This document shows, one piece after another, positions 33,394 to 43,305 of a stretch of 64,000 nt of DNA. The notes below the pieces were generated by a model. The model ran no database searches. It had not been told where the DNA came from and was given only the letters and a program-made list of their open reading frames with translations. Source of the DNA: an uncultured Sphingomonas sp. (GTDB lineage Bacteria; Pseudomonadota; Alphaproteobacteria; Sphingomonadales; Sphingomonadaceae); the NCBI RefSeq assembly GCF_937859915.1, contig NZ_CALMAW010000122.1, forward strand, positions 18,967 through 82,966, written 5' to 3'. Every line of letters begins with the position of its first letter. Within the stretch, counting starts at the first letter, position 1. The position numbers were made by a program, and so were the translations under genes.

Positions 33394-36168
33394 TCACGCC
33401 TCGCCCCCAGGACCGGGGCCATAATTGACGACCTTCGCCAGATAGGTCGTGCGCGGCCGCGTGCCGAGCTCCTCGAGCAGCGCATAGTGGCGGGGATCCT
33501 GGCGCAGCCTGGCGACATCCGACGCCGGATCGCCGATATCCCCGAATGCGATCGCCTGTGTCGGGCACGCCGCCTGGCAGGCGGTGACCACCCGACCGAT
33601 CGGCGTGCCGGAGGCGTCCGCCTCGTGGACCACCGTCTCGATCCGCTGCACGCAATAGGTGCATTTCTCCATCACCCCGCGCGACCGCACGGTGACATCG
33701 GGGTTGCGCTGCGCGGTCGCCGGCGCGGGATCGAGCTCGCCCCACAGCTCGGCGCCGGCATAGTCGAGGAAGTTGAACCGCCGCACCTTATACGGGCAGT
33801 TCGCCTGGCACGTCCGCGTGCCGACGCAGCGGTTGTAGACCTGGTTGTTGAGCCCCTGCGCATCGTGCACCGAGGCCTCGACCGGGCAGACCGGTTCGCA
33901 CGGTGCTGTTTCGCACTGCATGCACGGCACCGGCTGGAAACCGCCGCCCTTGTCGTGCTGATAGCGGTCGACGCGCAGCCAGTGCATGTCGCGGCCGCGG
34001 TCGATCTGGTCGGGTCCGATCGCCGGCACATTGTTCTCGGCCTGGCAGGCAACGACACAGGCGTTGCAGCCGATGCACACCGAGGCGTCGATCACCATTC
34101 CCCATTGCGGCGCGGCCGGCGGCCGCGGCGGCCCGGCGCCGAGCAGCGAGGGGTGCGGCGCGGGCTTGTCCGTCGATTGGCCAGGGCGGACGACGGGATA
34201 GAGTTTCTTGATCTCGCCATCGAGTTCGAAGTCGCGCTGGTTCCGCGGGACATAGGCTCGGCGGCTGGTGGCGGTGAGCGTCAGCGGCGCACTCGTCCAG
34301 CCACCGCGCGGGCCGCGCAGGCGAAAGCCGTCCGCACCCGGCCCGAGCGTCCCGCGCCCGACTGCGATCGGACCGCCCGCGCGGCGGCCATGGCCGAGCG
34401 GCAGCGTCGCGACGCCGTCCGCCTGTCCCGGCACGATCGTGACCGCGACCTCGACGCCGCCCAGCGACACAAGGTCCGCCTCCGCGAGCGTGAACCGCGC
34501 GGCGTCGTTGGCGGACAGCCGCAGCGGCGCACCCCACATCTGGCGCGTCACCGGATCCGGACATTCCTGCGCCCAGGCATTGGTCGCGCCGCGCCCGTCC
34601 CATAGCGTCGGCGATGGTGGCAGCGTGACGATCATCGCGACGGGCGTGCGGCCCGGCGCGGGACGCAGGAGCTTGGGCGCGTCCGGCGTCTCGGCCTTTG
34701 TCGCCGTATCCGCGATGACGCCCGCGACCAGCGTGTCGCGCCACCAGCGATCCGGATCGCCGCCAGCCTGCGCACGCCACTGCTGCTGCACGCGCGCATG
34801 CTCGTCGATGCGCGGACCGCCCGCGTCGACCAGATCGAGCGCCGCCAGCGCCGAGCGCGCCCCGAACAGCGGCTTGATCATCGGCTGGACGAGGCTGGCG
34901 CTGCCGTCGGGCCCGCGCAGGTCGCCCCAGCCTTCGAGACCATGCGCGAGCGGCGCGCGCCAGGTCGTCGCCATCGCGGTCTCGTCGGGGAAGGCGGCGA
35001 ACGACACGCTCAGCGGCACGCGCCGGAGTGCGTCGGCGAAACCGAAGGACGGCGGCGCGTGGAGCACCGGGTTGGCGTCGAGCATGATCAGCGACGTCAC
35101 CCGCCCCGCCGCCATGTCGCGGGTGAGATCGGCGAGGCTTTCATGGTGGCTCGACGGATCGGGATCGACCGGCGCGATCCAGTCGACGGGGGCGGCAAGC
35201 GCATGGTTGATCCACGCCGCCAGCGAATGCGCCTCGACCGACTGGCCGCGCCCGATCATGACGAGGGCGCGGCCCTGCGCGGCTTTGAGATCGGCAATCA
35301 GCCCGACGACGAATTGATGGGCCTCGGACGGCAATGCGGGCACAGCGCCGCCCGCCCCAAATGCAGCGGCGACCGTCAGCAGCACGTTGGGGATCAACGC
35401 CGGGTGCAAGGCCGTGCGCCGATCGGCACAGATGCCGGATTGGGTCAGCGATGGCTCAACGGCATAGGTGCGCAGCGGCTTGCCCGCCGCGCGCCGGCGA
35501 TCCGCCCAGCCGCGCGCGAACGCGATCTGGTCCGGCCCCGGCCCGAGCGGATCGGCATCGAGCAGCACCAGCACGTCGGTTTCGGCGAGTCGAGGCCGCA
35601 TCGTCAACTGCCGGCCAAAAGCCAGCTGCGCGCCACCGCGCTCGGCATCGTCGTCGATCACTTCGGCACGGACATGGCGCAGCCCCGGCAGCCGCGTCTT
35701 CGCCTCCGCAATGCGCGCGAGCAGGGTCGGCGAGGTCAGCCGCCCGGTGAGCAGCACCGCACCCGCGCCCGCCGACCCCGCCAGCCGTGCGATCAGCGTG
35801 CGCTCGAGCATCGGCCAGCCCGAAATGCCCTCGGGGTCCGCCGGCGCGCGCAGCCGCTGCGGGTCGTAGAGATCGAGGATCGCGGTCTCGACGAACAGGT
35901 CGGTCGCGCCCAGGCTGGCGGGATGGTTGGCCGAGCCCTCGAGCTTGATCGGCCGCCCGTCGACGACCAGCGCGGTCGCGCCGCGACCATAGCCGGCGAG
36001 CGCCAGCGTCGTTGCATAGCGGCGCGTGCGCCCGGCGCGGTCGCCCGCCTCGTCGCGCACCGCGGGGATGATCGGCTGGTCGGGCTTGGAGCAGCCGGCA
36101 AGGCTTGCCGCCGCCCCCGCCGCGATCAGCCGCAGCACCTCGCGCCGGTGCGGATCGAAGCCGGTCAT
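33394..36168 (-). CDS. actB: Alternative complex III subunit B (iron-sulfur, molybdopterin-oxidoreductase-like)
   Basis: 924 aa from ATG 36168, chosen because it makes an ATGA overlap with actA; ATGs at 36177 and 36186 are alternatives. A Tat-like RR leader (PHRREVLRLIAAGAAASLAGC) ends in a cysteine. The middle region resembles the molybdopterin enzymes but is not known to bind Mo in ACIII. The C-terminal domain has ferredoxin motifs: CIGCNACVVACQAEN, CMQCETAPCEPVCP, CVGTRTCQANCPYKV and CTYCVQRI with CQAACPTQ. These carry three [4Fe-4S] and one [3Fe-4S] cluster in characterised complexes. It links quinol oxidation to actA hemes. Confidence 0.93.
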   Translation of the reverse strand: MTGFDPHRREVLRLIAAGAAASLAGCSKPDQPIIPAVRDEAGDRAGRTRRYATTLALAGYGRGATALVVDGRPIKLEGSANHPASLGATDLFVETAILDLYDPQRLRAPADPEGISGWPMLERTLIARLAGSAGAGAVLLTGRLTSPTLLARIAEAKTRLPGLRHVRAEVIDDDAERGGAQLAFGRQLTMRPRLAETDVLVLLDADPLGPGPDQIAFARGWADRRRAAGKPLRTYAVEPSLTQSGICADRRTALHPALIPNVLLTVAAAFGAGGAVPALPSEAHQFVVGLIADLKAAQGRALVMIGRGQSVEAHSLAAWINHALAAPVDWIAPVDPDPSSHHESLADLTRDMAAGRVTSLIMLDANPVLHAPPSFGFADALRRVPLSVSFAAFPDETAMATTWRAPLAHGLEGWGDLRGPDGSASLVQPMIKPLFGARSALAALDLVDAGGPRIDEHARVQQQWRAQAGGDPDRWWRDTLVAGVIADTATKAETPDAPKLLRPAPGRTPVAMIVTLPPSPTLWDGRGATNAWAQECPDPVTRQMWGAPLRLSANDAARFTLAEADLVSLGGVEVAVTIVPGQADGVATLPLGHGRRAGGPIAVGRGTLGPGADGFRLRGPRGGWTSAPLTLTATSRRAYVPRNQRDFELDGEIKKLYPVVRPGQSTDKPAPHPSLLGAGPPRPPAAPQWGMVIDASVCIGCNACVVACQAENNVPAIGPDQIDRGRDMHWLRVDRYQHDKGGGFQPVPCMQCETAPCEPVCPVEASVHDAQGLNNQVYNRCVGTRTCQANCPYKVRRFNFLDYAGAELWGELDPAPATAQRNPDVTVRSRGVMEKCTYCVQRIETVVHEADASGTPIGRVVTACQAACPTQAIAFGDIGDPASDVARLRQDPRHYALLEELGTRPRTTYLAKVVNYGPGPGGEA

Positions 36169-36827
36169 CGATGGCATGTCGAACAATCCGTCAGCCTGCG
36201 CGCGTGCTGCAGCCCGACGACATGCGCATGGATACGCCGCGCCTCGTCTTCGGGGATCGACTGCTCATAGGGTTTGGACAGCGTCACGCGATCGGCGGGC
36301 ACCAGCCGCTTCTCGGGATCGCGGTGGCAATCGAGGCACCATTGCATCGTCATCGGCGTCGCCTGACGGGTCAGCGGCATCTGCCGCATGTCGCCGTGGC
36401 AGGCGGCGCAGGGCACGCCGTTGCGGACATGGACATGGTGGTCGAAATAGACATAGCCGGGCACGCGGTTGACGCGCGACCAGCGCAGCGGCTGACCCGA
36501 CGCATAGCTTTGTCGCACGGGCGCGAGCATCTGCGCGTTGGTCCACATCTGCGAATGGCAGGTCATGCAGACCTGCGTGGTGGGCACGGTCGCCTTGGCG
36601 CCGGTCTCGACCCCGACATGACAAAAGCGGCAATCGATACCGAGCTCCCCGGCATGATGCTTGTGGCTGAACGGCACGGTCTGCTCGGCGAAGCGCCCCT
36701 GGCCGGTGACGTAGCCGGTGCGCTGCAATCCGATCATCAGCGCGACCAGACCCAGAGGCGCGAGCAGCAGCGCGAACAACGCGACGCGCAGCAGGCTGTT
36801 CGCTCCAGGACGAAAGAGCTGCGCCAA
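36165..36827 (-). CDS. actA: Alternative complex III subunit A, pentaheme cytochrome c
   Basis: 220 aa. Five heme c motifs: CRFCH, CMTCH, CAACH, CLDCH and CSTCH. A single N-terminal helix (LLRVALFALLLAPLGLVALM) anchors it to the membrane; FSHKHHAGELGIDCRFCHVG is the family start. It is the first gene of the operon and accepts electrons from actB. No clear promoter can be pointed to in the 216 bases that separate it from the divergent efflux operon. Confidence 0.93.
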   Translation of the reverse strand: MAQLFRPGANSLLRVALFALLLAPLGLVALMIGLQRTGYVTGQGRFAEQTVPFSHKHHAGELGIDCRFCHVGVETGAKATVPTTQVCMTCHSQMWTNAQMLAPVRQSYASGQPLRWSRVNRVPGYVYFDHHVHVRNGVPCAACHGDMRQMPLTRQATPMTMQWCLDCHRDPEKRLVPADRVTLSKPYEQSIPEDEARRIHAHVVGLQHARRLTDCSTCHR

Positions 36828-37043
36828 GCCGTTGTCTATCCCCCTGCCCCGCCCCGATGCGGTGCCCGGTCAACGCGCATGCCGACAAACGTTTCCGCAC
36901 CCATTGCAAAGGATTGCCGTTGATTTGTCGGTCCTGTGGCGCGAAGGGCGGAGACGCCGAGCGTGCCGTCCGTATTTAGAGCCAGCCATCATCATGCCAC
37001 CGCTCACCCATCGCCCGTCCCCGTATCGGATCGACCGCTGACC

Positions 37044-38594
37044 ATGGACGTGCGGCGCCTGGTCGGTCTGGGCGGGATATTGGCGGCGGCGATCCTCGCG
37101 CAGCTCAACGACCAGGTGCTGACCAGCGCGCTGCCCGATGTCTCGGGCGGCTTCGGGCTCGGCCATGATCCGGCGAGCTGGTTGGGCACGGTCTATATCA
37201 ATGGCGAGGTGATCGGCATGATCGTCGCGCCCTCGCTCGGGCTCGGCTTCTCCTTCCGCCGCTTCGCGCTGTTCGCGGTCGCGTTGTCGACCCTGTCGAC
37301 GCTGGCGATGCCGCTCGCGCCCTCGATCGGCCCGCTGCTTGGCCTCCGCTTCCTGCAGGGGCTGGCGGCGGGCTTCACCATTCCCTTGCTGATGACCACC
37401 GCGCTGCGCGTGCTCGATCCGCCGATCCGGCTGTACGGCCTCGCCTGCTACGCGCTGACCGCGACCTTCACGCCCAATCTCGCGACCACGCTCGCGGCGC
37501 TGTGGACCGACGGCGTGCGCGACTATCGCTTCGTCTTCTTCGAGGCGCTGCCGCTCGGCGTGATCGCGGCGGTGCCGATCTGGTGGGGAATGCAACAGGA
37601 CCCGCCCAATTACGAGCGGCTCAGGAAATTCGACTGGCTGGGCGCGCTGCTTGTCGCGGTCGGCTTCGGCGCGCTGTCGATCGTGCTCGAACAGGGGGAC
37701 CGGCTCGACTGGTTCAACTCGCAGCTGATCGCGACGCTCACCTTGGTCGCGGTGGTCGCCATCCCCTGGTTCCTGATCCACGAGACCTACGCAAAAGTGC
37801 CGCTGATCCGGCTCGATCTCTTCAAGCGCCGCAATTTCGCCTATGCCTCGATCACGCTGATCCTGTTCCTGATCATCGCGCTGTCGGCCTCGGCGGTGCC
37901 GATCGCCTATCTGACCCAGGTGCAGGGCTATCGGCCGCTGCAGGCGCATGTCGTGACGCTCGAGATCGCCGCGTCGCAGCTCGTGCTGCTGCCCGCGACC
38001 GCGCTGCTGCTCGACGTCGAGTGGGTCGATTCGCGCTGGGTGAGCGCGGTCGGCTTCGCGTGCATCCTCGTCTCGTGCATCGGCAAGGCGTTCCTCACCC
38101 CCGACTGGCAGACCGACCAGTTCCTGGTGTGGCAGGCGCTCGACGCGATCGGCTTCCCGCTCGTCGCGATGCCGCTGCTGATGATGGCGACCAATGTGCT
38201 GGCGCCCGAGGAGGGGCCGTTCGCCTCCGCGATGATCAATGCGCCGCGCGCGGTGGCCGAGGCGATCGGCGTCGGGGTGCTCGCGCTGATCGATCGCTGG
38301 CGCGGCGCGCTGCACCGGACGCGGATCCTCGAGACGCTGGGCGCGGACCGGTTGAACGTCGTGCAGGCCGCGCCGATCCCTGGTGCCTCGCTGCCTGCGC
38401 TGACGCCGGCTGGCAGGCCGAGCGCGCCAGGGGCGCTCGAGGCGCTCAACCGCGGGGTCGAGGCGGCGGTGACGACGTTGACGACGATCGACACCTATCT
38501 GATCCTGGCCGCGGTCGTCGTATTCATGATGATCGTGCTGGCGGTGCTGCCCGAGCGCACCTATCCGCCGCGTATCGCACTCGCCGGACATTGA
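37044..38594 (+). CDS. DHA2-type MFS efflux transporter, EmrB-like
   Basis: 516 aa from ATG 37044; the 552-aa track form adds an unlikely leader. Around 14 transmembrane helices, with LASTAMPLAPSIGPLLGLRF-like motif region, FLQGLAAGFTIPLLMTTALR and WLGTVYINGEVIGM. It belongs to the drug:H+ antiporter-2 subfamily, lacks a typical GxxxD-RxG motif A that I can quote exactly, and has a long last loop before the final helix. It pumps small lipophilic compounds with the EmrA-like adaptor encoded next. Confidence 0.86.
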   Translation: MDVRRLVGLGGILAAAILAQLNDQVLTSALPDVSGGFGLGHDPASWLGTVYINGEVIGMIVAPSLGLGFSFRRFALFAVALSTLSTLAMPLAPSIGPLLGLRFLQGLAAGFTIPLLMTTALRVLDPPIRLYGLACYALTATFTPNLATTLAALWTDGVRDYRFVFFEALPLGVIAAVPIWWGMQQDPPNYERLRKFDWLGALLVAVGFGALSIVLEQGDRLDWFNSQLIATLTLVAVVAIPWFLIHETYAKVPLIRLDLFKRRNFAYASITLILFLIIALSASAVPIAYLTQVQGYRPLQAHVVTLEIAASQLVLLPATALLLDVEWVDSRWVSAVGFACILVSCIGKAFLTPDWQTDQFLVWQALDAIGFPLVAMPLLMMATNVLAPEEGPFASAMINAPRAVAEAIGVGVLALIDRWRGALHRTRILETLGADRLNVVQAAPIPGASLPALTPAGRPSAPGALEALNRGVEAAVTTLTTIDTYLILAAVVVFMMIVLAVLPERTYPPRIALAGH

Positions 38595-38602
38595 GGGGGC
38601 AT

Positions 38603-39766
38603 ATGGCCGACGACGACACCGACAAACCCGACGACGAGAAGCAGAAGCAGCAGGAGGAGCACGACAAGCGCGAGCAGGAGAAGCAGGCGCGGTCGGCGCG
38701 CTGGCCGTGGGTCCTCGCCGGCGTCGTGGTGCTGGTCTTCGTGATCGTCGTACTGCTGATCATCTTCCTGCCGCGCGCCAAGGTGAAGACCGACGACGCC
38801 TATGTCACCGCGCATTATGCGATGGTGGCGCCGCGTGTCTCGGGTCAGGTCTCCGGCATCCATGTCGACGACAATCAGAACGTCCGCCGCGGGCAATTGC
38901 TCGTCACGATCGACGACCGCGACTATCGCGCCTCGCTCGACCAGGCCGAGGCGGCGCTGGCGGCCGACCATGCGCAGGTCGATCAGGCGAGCGCGCAGGT
39001 GTCGCGCCAACCCTCGATCATCCGCCAGTCGCAGGCGCAGGTCGATGCCGCGCGCGCCAAGCTCGGCCTGTCGAACGCGGATCAGCGGCGCTATGCCAAC
39101 CTCGCCGCGACCGGCGCGGGCACCGTCCAGCAGCACCAGCAGGCCGACGCCACCCAGGCGCAGGACCGCGCCTCGCTCGAATCGGCCGAGGCCGATCTCG
39201 ACGCGGCGCGCCACCAGCTCGATGCGCTGAAAGCCAACCGCACGACGGCGCTTGCCAAGGTCCAGGCGGACCAGGCGCAGATCGAGCAGGCCAGGCTCAA
39301 CCTGTCCTACACGCGCATCACGGCCCCGATCGACGGCGTCGTCGACCAGCGCAGCGTCCAGCTCGGCAATTTCGTCAGCCCGGGCGGCGCGCTGATGATC
39401 GTCGTGCCGCTGCACCAGGCCTATATCGAGGCCAATTACCGCGAGATCGCGCTGCGCCACATGCATCCAGGCCAGCATGTCCGCATCCATCTCGACGCCT
39501 ATGACGTCTGGCTCGACGGCTATGTCGAGAGCCTGCCCGCGGCCTCGGGCGGCGCGCTGTCGCCGATCCCGCCCAACAATGCGACGGGCAATTTCACCAA
39601 GATCGTCCAGCGCCTGCCGGTCAAGATCGTGCCCTATCCCAACCAGCCGCTCGCCCGGCTGCTCAGGATCGGCATGTCGGTGGAAACGATCGTCGACACG
39701 CATCTCGACGACGTCGCGGCGGCGCACCGGCGGGCGGCGCCCGGCCAAGTGGTGGCGCCGCAGTGA
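38603..39766 (+). CDS. EmrA/HlyD-family membrane fusion protein
   Basis: 387 aa from ATG 38603, with GAGGGGG upstream; the 754-aa track form is an artefact. A highly charged 32-residue N-terminal arm (DDDTDKPDDEKQKQQEEHDK) precedes one helix (WVLAGVVVLVFVIVVLLIIF). Then the split lipoyl domain (KTDDAYVTAHYAMVAPRVSG; LSYTRITAPIDGVVDQRSV), a coiled-coil hairpin of Q/A-rich helices and a beta barrel. Bridges the MFS pump to the outer-membrane channel. Its stop overlaps the next start (GTGA). Confidence 0.9.
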   Translation: MADDDTDKPDDEKQKQQEEHDKREQEKQARSARWPWVLAGVVVLVFVIVVLLIIFLPRAKVKTDDAYVTAHYAMVAPRVSGQVSGIHVDDNQNVRRGQLLVTIDDRDYRASLDQAEAALAADHAQVDQASAQVSRQPSIIRQSQAQVDAARAKLGLSNADQRRYANLAATGAGTVQQHQQADATQAQDRASLESAEADLDAARHQLDALKANRTTALAKVQADQAQIEQARLNLSYTRITAPIDGVVDQRSVQLGNFVSPGGALMIVVPLHQAYIEANYREIALRHMHPGQHVRIHLDAYDVWLDGYVESLPAASGGALSPIPPNNATGNFTKIVQRLPVKIVPYPNQPLARLLRIGMSVETIVDTHLDDVAAAHRRAAPGQVVAPQ

Positions 39767-41208
39767 CGTCTCCCTCCCCGTGGGGGTTGCTCAAGCGCTT
39801 TGCTCCCCTGCTGCTGCTCGCGGGCTGTACCGTCGGCCCCAATTTCGAGCGGCCCAAGATCGACTCGCCTAGCGCGTACGGCGCCGAACCCACCAACGTC
39901 CCCAGCCGCACCTATGGCGGCGAGGTCGATACGGCCTGGTGGACCAATTTCCGCGATCCCGAGCTCAGCTCGCTGGTCGACCGGCTGGCCAAGCAGAATC
40001 TCGACCTGCAGAGCGCCGCCGAGCGCATCGCGCAGTCGCGCGCGCAACGCGACGTCGCCGCGTCGCAGGGCCTGCCGCACATCGATGCGACCCCCAAATA
40101 TACCCGCGAGCGCGAGAGCCTCAACGGCACGCCCTCGCTGGTCACGCCGGCGCCGGGCGCGCCGCTCGCGTTCAACCTGTTCCAGCCGATGGTCAGCGCC
40201 GGCTGGGAGCTCGACCTGTTCGGCCGCGTCCGCCGCGCGGTCGAGGCCGCCGGCGCGCAGACCCAGGCCGCGATCGAGGCGCGGCGCGGCATCGCATTGT
40301 CGGCGATCGCCGAGCTGGCGCAGGATTATATGCAGCTGCGCCAGCTCCAGCGCGAAGAGGCGTTCGTCCGCGACAATCTGGCGCTGTCGCAAAAGCGCAT
40401 CGCCCTGGTGCGCAACCGATTCGCCAACGGCGTCGCGACCACGCTCGACCTCGCGCAGGCCGAGGCGCAGGCCTCGACGATCGCGCAGGATCTGCCGACA
40501 TTGCGGTCGCAGCAGGCGCAGATGATCAACGCGATCGGGCTGCTGCTCGCCGAGCCGCCGCGCAGCCTACTCGACGAGCTGACCCGGCCCGCGGTCCAGC
40601 CGCCGGTCCCACCAATCGTCCCGGTCGGCCTGCCCGGCGAACTGATGCGCCGCCGCCCCGACATCCGCGAGGCCGAGGCCGATCTCCATGCCGCGACCGC
40701 CGAGACCGGCGTCGCGGTCGCATCCTTCTATCCCGACATCTCGCTGTCGGGCAGCTTCGGCTTCGAGAGCCTCAAGACCAGCACGCTGTTCGACTGGGCG
40801 TCGCGCGTGTTCATGGTCGGGCCGACGGTCGACCTGCCGATCTTCGAGGGCGGGCGGCTCAAGGGCACGCTCAAGCTGCGCAAGGCGCAGCAGCGCGAAG
40901 CCGCGATCCAGTATCGCAAGGTGGTGCTGCAGGCGTGGCACGACGTCGACAATGCGCTCACCGCCTATGCCGAGGCCCAGCACGCGCAGGCCGACACGCT
41001 GACGACGACGCAGGCGGACGCGCGCGCGCTCAGGGCGGCCGAGCAGCAATATGCCGAGGGGGTCACGACGTTCATCGACGTGATCCAGGCGCAGACCGCG
41101 CTGCTGCAGAGCCAGGATGCGGGGGCGCGCGCCAATGCCCGCGTCGAGATCGCGCTGGTCTCGCTCTACAAGGCACTCGGCGGCGGCTGGGAGACGGTGG
41201 CGCAATAA
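39763..41208 (+). CDS. Outer-membrane efflux lipoprotein, OprM/NodT family
   Basis: 481 aa from GTG 39763. A lipobox in PLLLLAGCTVG gives a lipid anchor. Two repeats of the TolC-like structure follow, with LASTNLDLQSAAERIAQSRA-like helices, VSAGWELDLFGRVRRAVEAA and PVPPIVPVGLPGELMRRRPD, and the second-repeat DIREAEADLHAATAETGVAV. The trio MFS-MFP-OMF is a complete tripartite pump. No regulator gene is adjacent. Confidence 0.92.
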   Translation: MTSPSPWGLLKRFAPLLLLAGCTVGPNFERPKIDSPSAYGAEPTNVPSRTYGGEVDTAWWTNFRDPELSSLVDRLAKQNLDLQSAAERIAQSRAQRDVAASQGLPHIDATPKYTRERESLNGTPSLVTPAPGAPLAFNLFQPMVSAGWELDLFGRVRRAVEAAGAQTQAAIEARRGIALSAIAELAQDYMQLRQLQREEAFVRDNLALSQKRIALVRNRFANGVATTLDLAQAEAQASTIAQDLPTLRSQQAQMINAIGLLLAEPPRSLLDELTRPAVQPPVPPIVPVGLPGELMRRRPDIREAEADLHAATAETGVAVASFYPDISLSGSFGFESLKTSTLFDWASRVFMVGPTVDLPIFEGGRLKGTLKLRKAQQREAAIQYRKVVLQAWHDVDNALTAYAEAQHAQADTLTTTQADARALRAAEQQYAEGVTTFIDVIQAQTALLQSQDAGARANARVEIALVSLYKALGGGWETVAQ

Positions 41209-41265
41209 GCGCTTTCGCGGCGGACGGTGCCGGATATGCTGGTGACGCGTCCACGGAGCGATTCG

Positions 41266-42021
41266 GTGAAGACTGTCGCGATCCTGCTGGCCCTGCTCAC
41301 GGCGGCGTCCGCCGCTGCGGCCCCGCCGCGCCAGCCGACGTCGCCCGACGACGCGCTGTGCCGGATCCAATTCAAAAGCGCCGTCGCAGGGCGGCCGGCC
41401 GCCGATATCGCCGCGCCGTGCTGGCGCATCGGGCCGATCGCGCTCGGCATGCGCGAGGCGGCGGTCGAGCAGCGGATCGGCCGTCCCGTCGCCACCACCG
41501 ACCGATCGACCACCATGCCCGGGCCTCATCGCGTCTTCCATGCGACGCTGCACGCCTTTTCGGCGATGCCCGACGCGCCGGTGCAAAATGGCCGCGCGCG
41601 GCTCCGTCTGACCAAATTGCTCTATGACGACGGCACGCTCGTCGCGATCGACACGGCGCCCGGTGCGCGCATCGACGGGTTCGCCTGCCCGGTGGGCGCC
41701 ACATCCTCCGCCACTGCCAACAACGTCGAGATCGACGCGCGCACCGGGCCGCTCCTGCGCTTCGCGACCGTCGAGGCGGGCGATCCGCTGGCCTCACTCG
41801 GCCGTGTGTTCGGCAAACCCCCTTTAGGTAATCGGTCGCGCGACTGGTTCACCTATCTGCCGGTGCCGATCGGTGTCGCGGTCGATCCCGATCGCGCCGC
41901 GATCCTGGGCTTCACCATCGCCACCGACGACCAGGCGCTGACCAGCGCGGCGCTTCCCATAGTGCATCTGCAGCGTGACGCCGCCTGCTCGCTGATCGCG
42001 ATCCAGTTCGCGCTGCGCTGA
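41266..42021 (+). CDS. Exported hypothetical protein
   Basis: 251 aa from GTG 41266, eight bases after CGGAG; the track form is 13 residues longer. Signal peptide MKTVAILLALLTAASAAAAP. Mature part has four cysteines (LCRIQF, PCWRIG, FACPVG, DAACSL) that could make two disulfides and an APCWRIGPIALGMREAAVEQ segment. No recognised domain. It ends just before dadA, convergent. Confidence 0.65.
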   Translation: MKTVAILLALLTAASAAAAPPRQPTSPDDALCRIQFKSAVAGRPAADIAAPCWRIGPIALGMREAAVEQRIGRPVATTDRSTTMPGPHRVFHATLHAFSAMPDAPVQNGRARLRLTKLLYDDGTLVAIDTAPGARIDGFACPVGATSSATANNVEIDARTGPLLRFATVEAGDPLASLGRVFGKPPLGNRSRDWFTYLPVPIGVAVDPDRAAILGFTIATDDQALTSAALPIVHLQRDAACSLIAIQFALR

Positions 42022-42051
42022 TACGACCCCGAAGAGGAAGGGGACGACGTC

Positions 42052-43305
42052 CTAGCGGTACCGTTCCAGCGACAGATCATGGAACGCGATCTCCGGCGGC
42101 TTGCCGCTCATCAGGTCCGCAAGCAGCCGCCCCGATCCGCAGGCCATCGTCCAGCCGAGCGTGCCGTGGCCGGTGTTGAGGAACAGATTGGCGAGCCCGG
42201 TCGCGCCGACGATCGGCGGGCCGTCGGGGGTCATCGGGCGCAGGCCGCTCCACAAGGGTACGTCGCGATGATCGCCGGCGCCGGGAAAGAAATCCTCGAG
42301 CGCGTGGATCAGCGTCGCGCGGCGCACGTCGGGGCGATCGGTGGTGTAGCCCGAGATCTCGGCCATGCCGCCGACGCGGATGCGGTCGCCCAGCCGGGTA
42401 ATCGCGATCTTGTAGGTCTCGTGCATCAGCGTCGAGATCGGCGCGCGGCTCTCCTCGACGATCGGCACGGTGATCGAATAGCCCTTCACCGGATAGACCG
42501 GCAGGCGAAGCCCGAGCGGCGCCACCAGCGCGCGTGAAAAACTGCCGAGCGCGACGACATAGCGGTCCGCCTCGATCGGCCCCTTGTCGGTCCGCACCGC
42601 GCTGACCTGTCCGCCCTCGGTCTCGATCGCACTGATCGTCGTGTCGAGGCGGAAGGCGACGCCCATGTCCTGGCAGATCGCCGCCAGCGCGCTGGTGAAC
42701 AGGAAACAGTCGCCGGTCTCGTCATTGGGCAGCCGCAACCCGCCGACGATCTTGTCCAGCGCGCCGGCGAGACCGGGTTCGGCGGCAACGCAGCCGGCGG
42801 GGTCGAGCACCTCGTAGGGCACCCCGCCCTTGGCCAGCACGTCGACATCCTTGGCGACCCCGTCGAGCTGCTTGGACTTGGTGAACACCTGCAGCGTGCC
42901 GAGCGCGCGGCCGTCATAGTCGATGGCCTCAGTGCCGCGCAGCGCGATCAGCGCGTCGCGGCTATATTCGGCCAAGCGGACCATGCGGTCCTTGTTGATC
43001 GCATAGCGCGCCGCGGTGCAGTTGCGCAGCATCGCAACCAGCCAGCCGACCATCGTCGCATCGGGGCGCAGCCGCAGGATCAGCGGGGCATGCTGCGCAA
43101 GCAGCCAGCCGATCGCCTTTGCGGGGACGCCCGGCGCCGCCCAGGGCGAGGCATAGCCGGGCGAGATCTCGCCGGCATTGGCGAAGCTCGTCTCCAGCGC
43201 GACGCTGGGCTGACGCTCGATGACGGTGACCTGATGGCCTTCGCGCGCCAGATAATAGGCCGTGGTGACGCCGATCACGCCGCCGCCGAGCACCGCGATC
43301 TTCAT
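42052..43305 (-). CDS. dadA: D-amino acid dehydrogenase
   Basis: 417 aa from ATG 43305 (ATGA overlap with alr). FAD-binding [20 protein letters not shown] at the N-terminus, then the DadA pattern [38 protein letters not shown] and [20 protein letters not shown] at the C-terminus. It oxidises D-alanine and other D-amino acids at the membrane, feeding electrons to the quinone pool. With alr it allows growth on L-alanine; its electrons could enter the ACIII/caa3 chain encoded upstream. Confidence 0.95.
   Translation of the reverse strand: MKIAVLGGGVIGVTTAYYLAREGHQVTVIERQPSVALETSFANAGEISPGYASPWAAPGVPAKAIGWLLAQHAPLILRLRPDATMVGWLVAMLRNCTAARYAINKDRMVRLAEYSRDALIALRGTEAIDYDGRALGTLQVFTKSKQLDGVAKDVDVLAKGGVPYEVLDPAGCVAAEPGLAGALDKIVGGLRLPNDETGDCFLFTSALAAICQDMGVAFRLDTTISAIETEGGQVSAVRTDKGPIEADRYVVALGSFSRALVAPLGLRLPVYPVKGYSITVPIVEESRAPISTLMHETYKIAITRLGDRIRVGGMAEISGYTTDRPDVRRATLIHALEDFFPGAGDHRDVPLWSGLRPMTPDGPPIVGATGLANLFLNTGHGTLGWTMACGSGRLLADLMSGKPPEIAFHDLSLERYR

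Noticed and set aside
33394-36168. ActB as a true molybdopterin oxidoreductase
   Set aside because: Operon context with pentaheme, NrfD-like and DUF3341 genes identifies ACIII, where this subunit does not bind molybdopterin.
36870-38591. 573-aa minus-strand ORF opposite the MFS pump
   Set aside because: Shadow frame rich in Arg/Gln/Asp/Glu; the plus-strand frame has clear transmembrane and family motifs.
39939-41627. 562-aa ORF overlapping the OprM-type gene
   Set aside because: Different frame of the efflux gene with Arg/Gly/Ala-rich shadow sequence.
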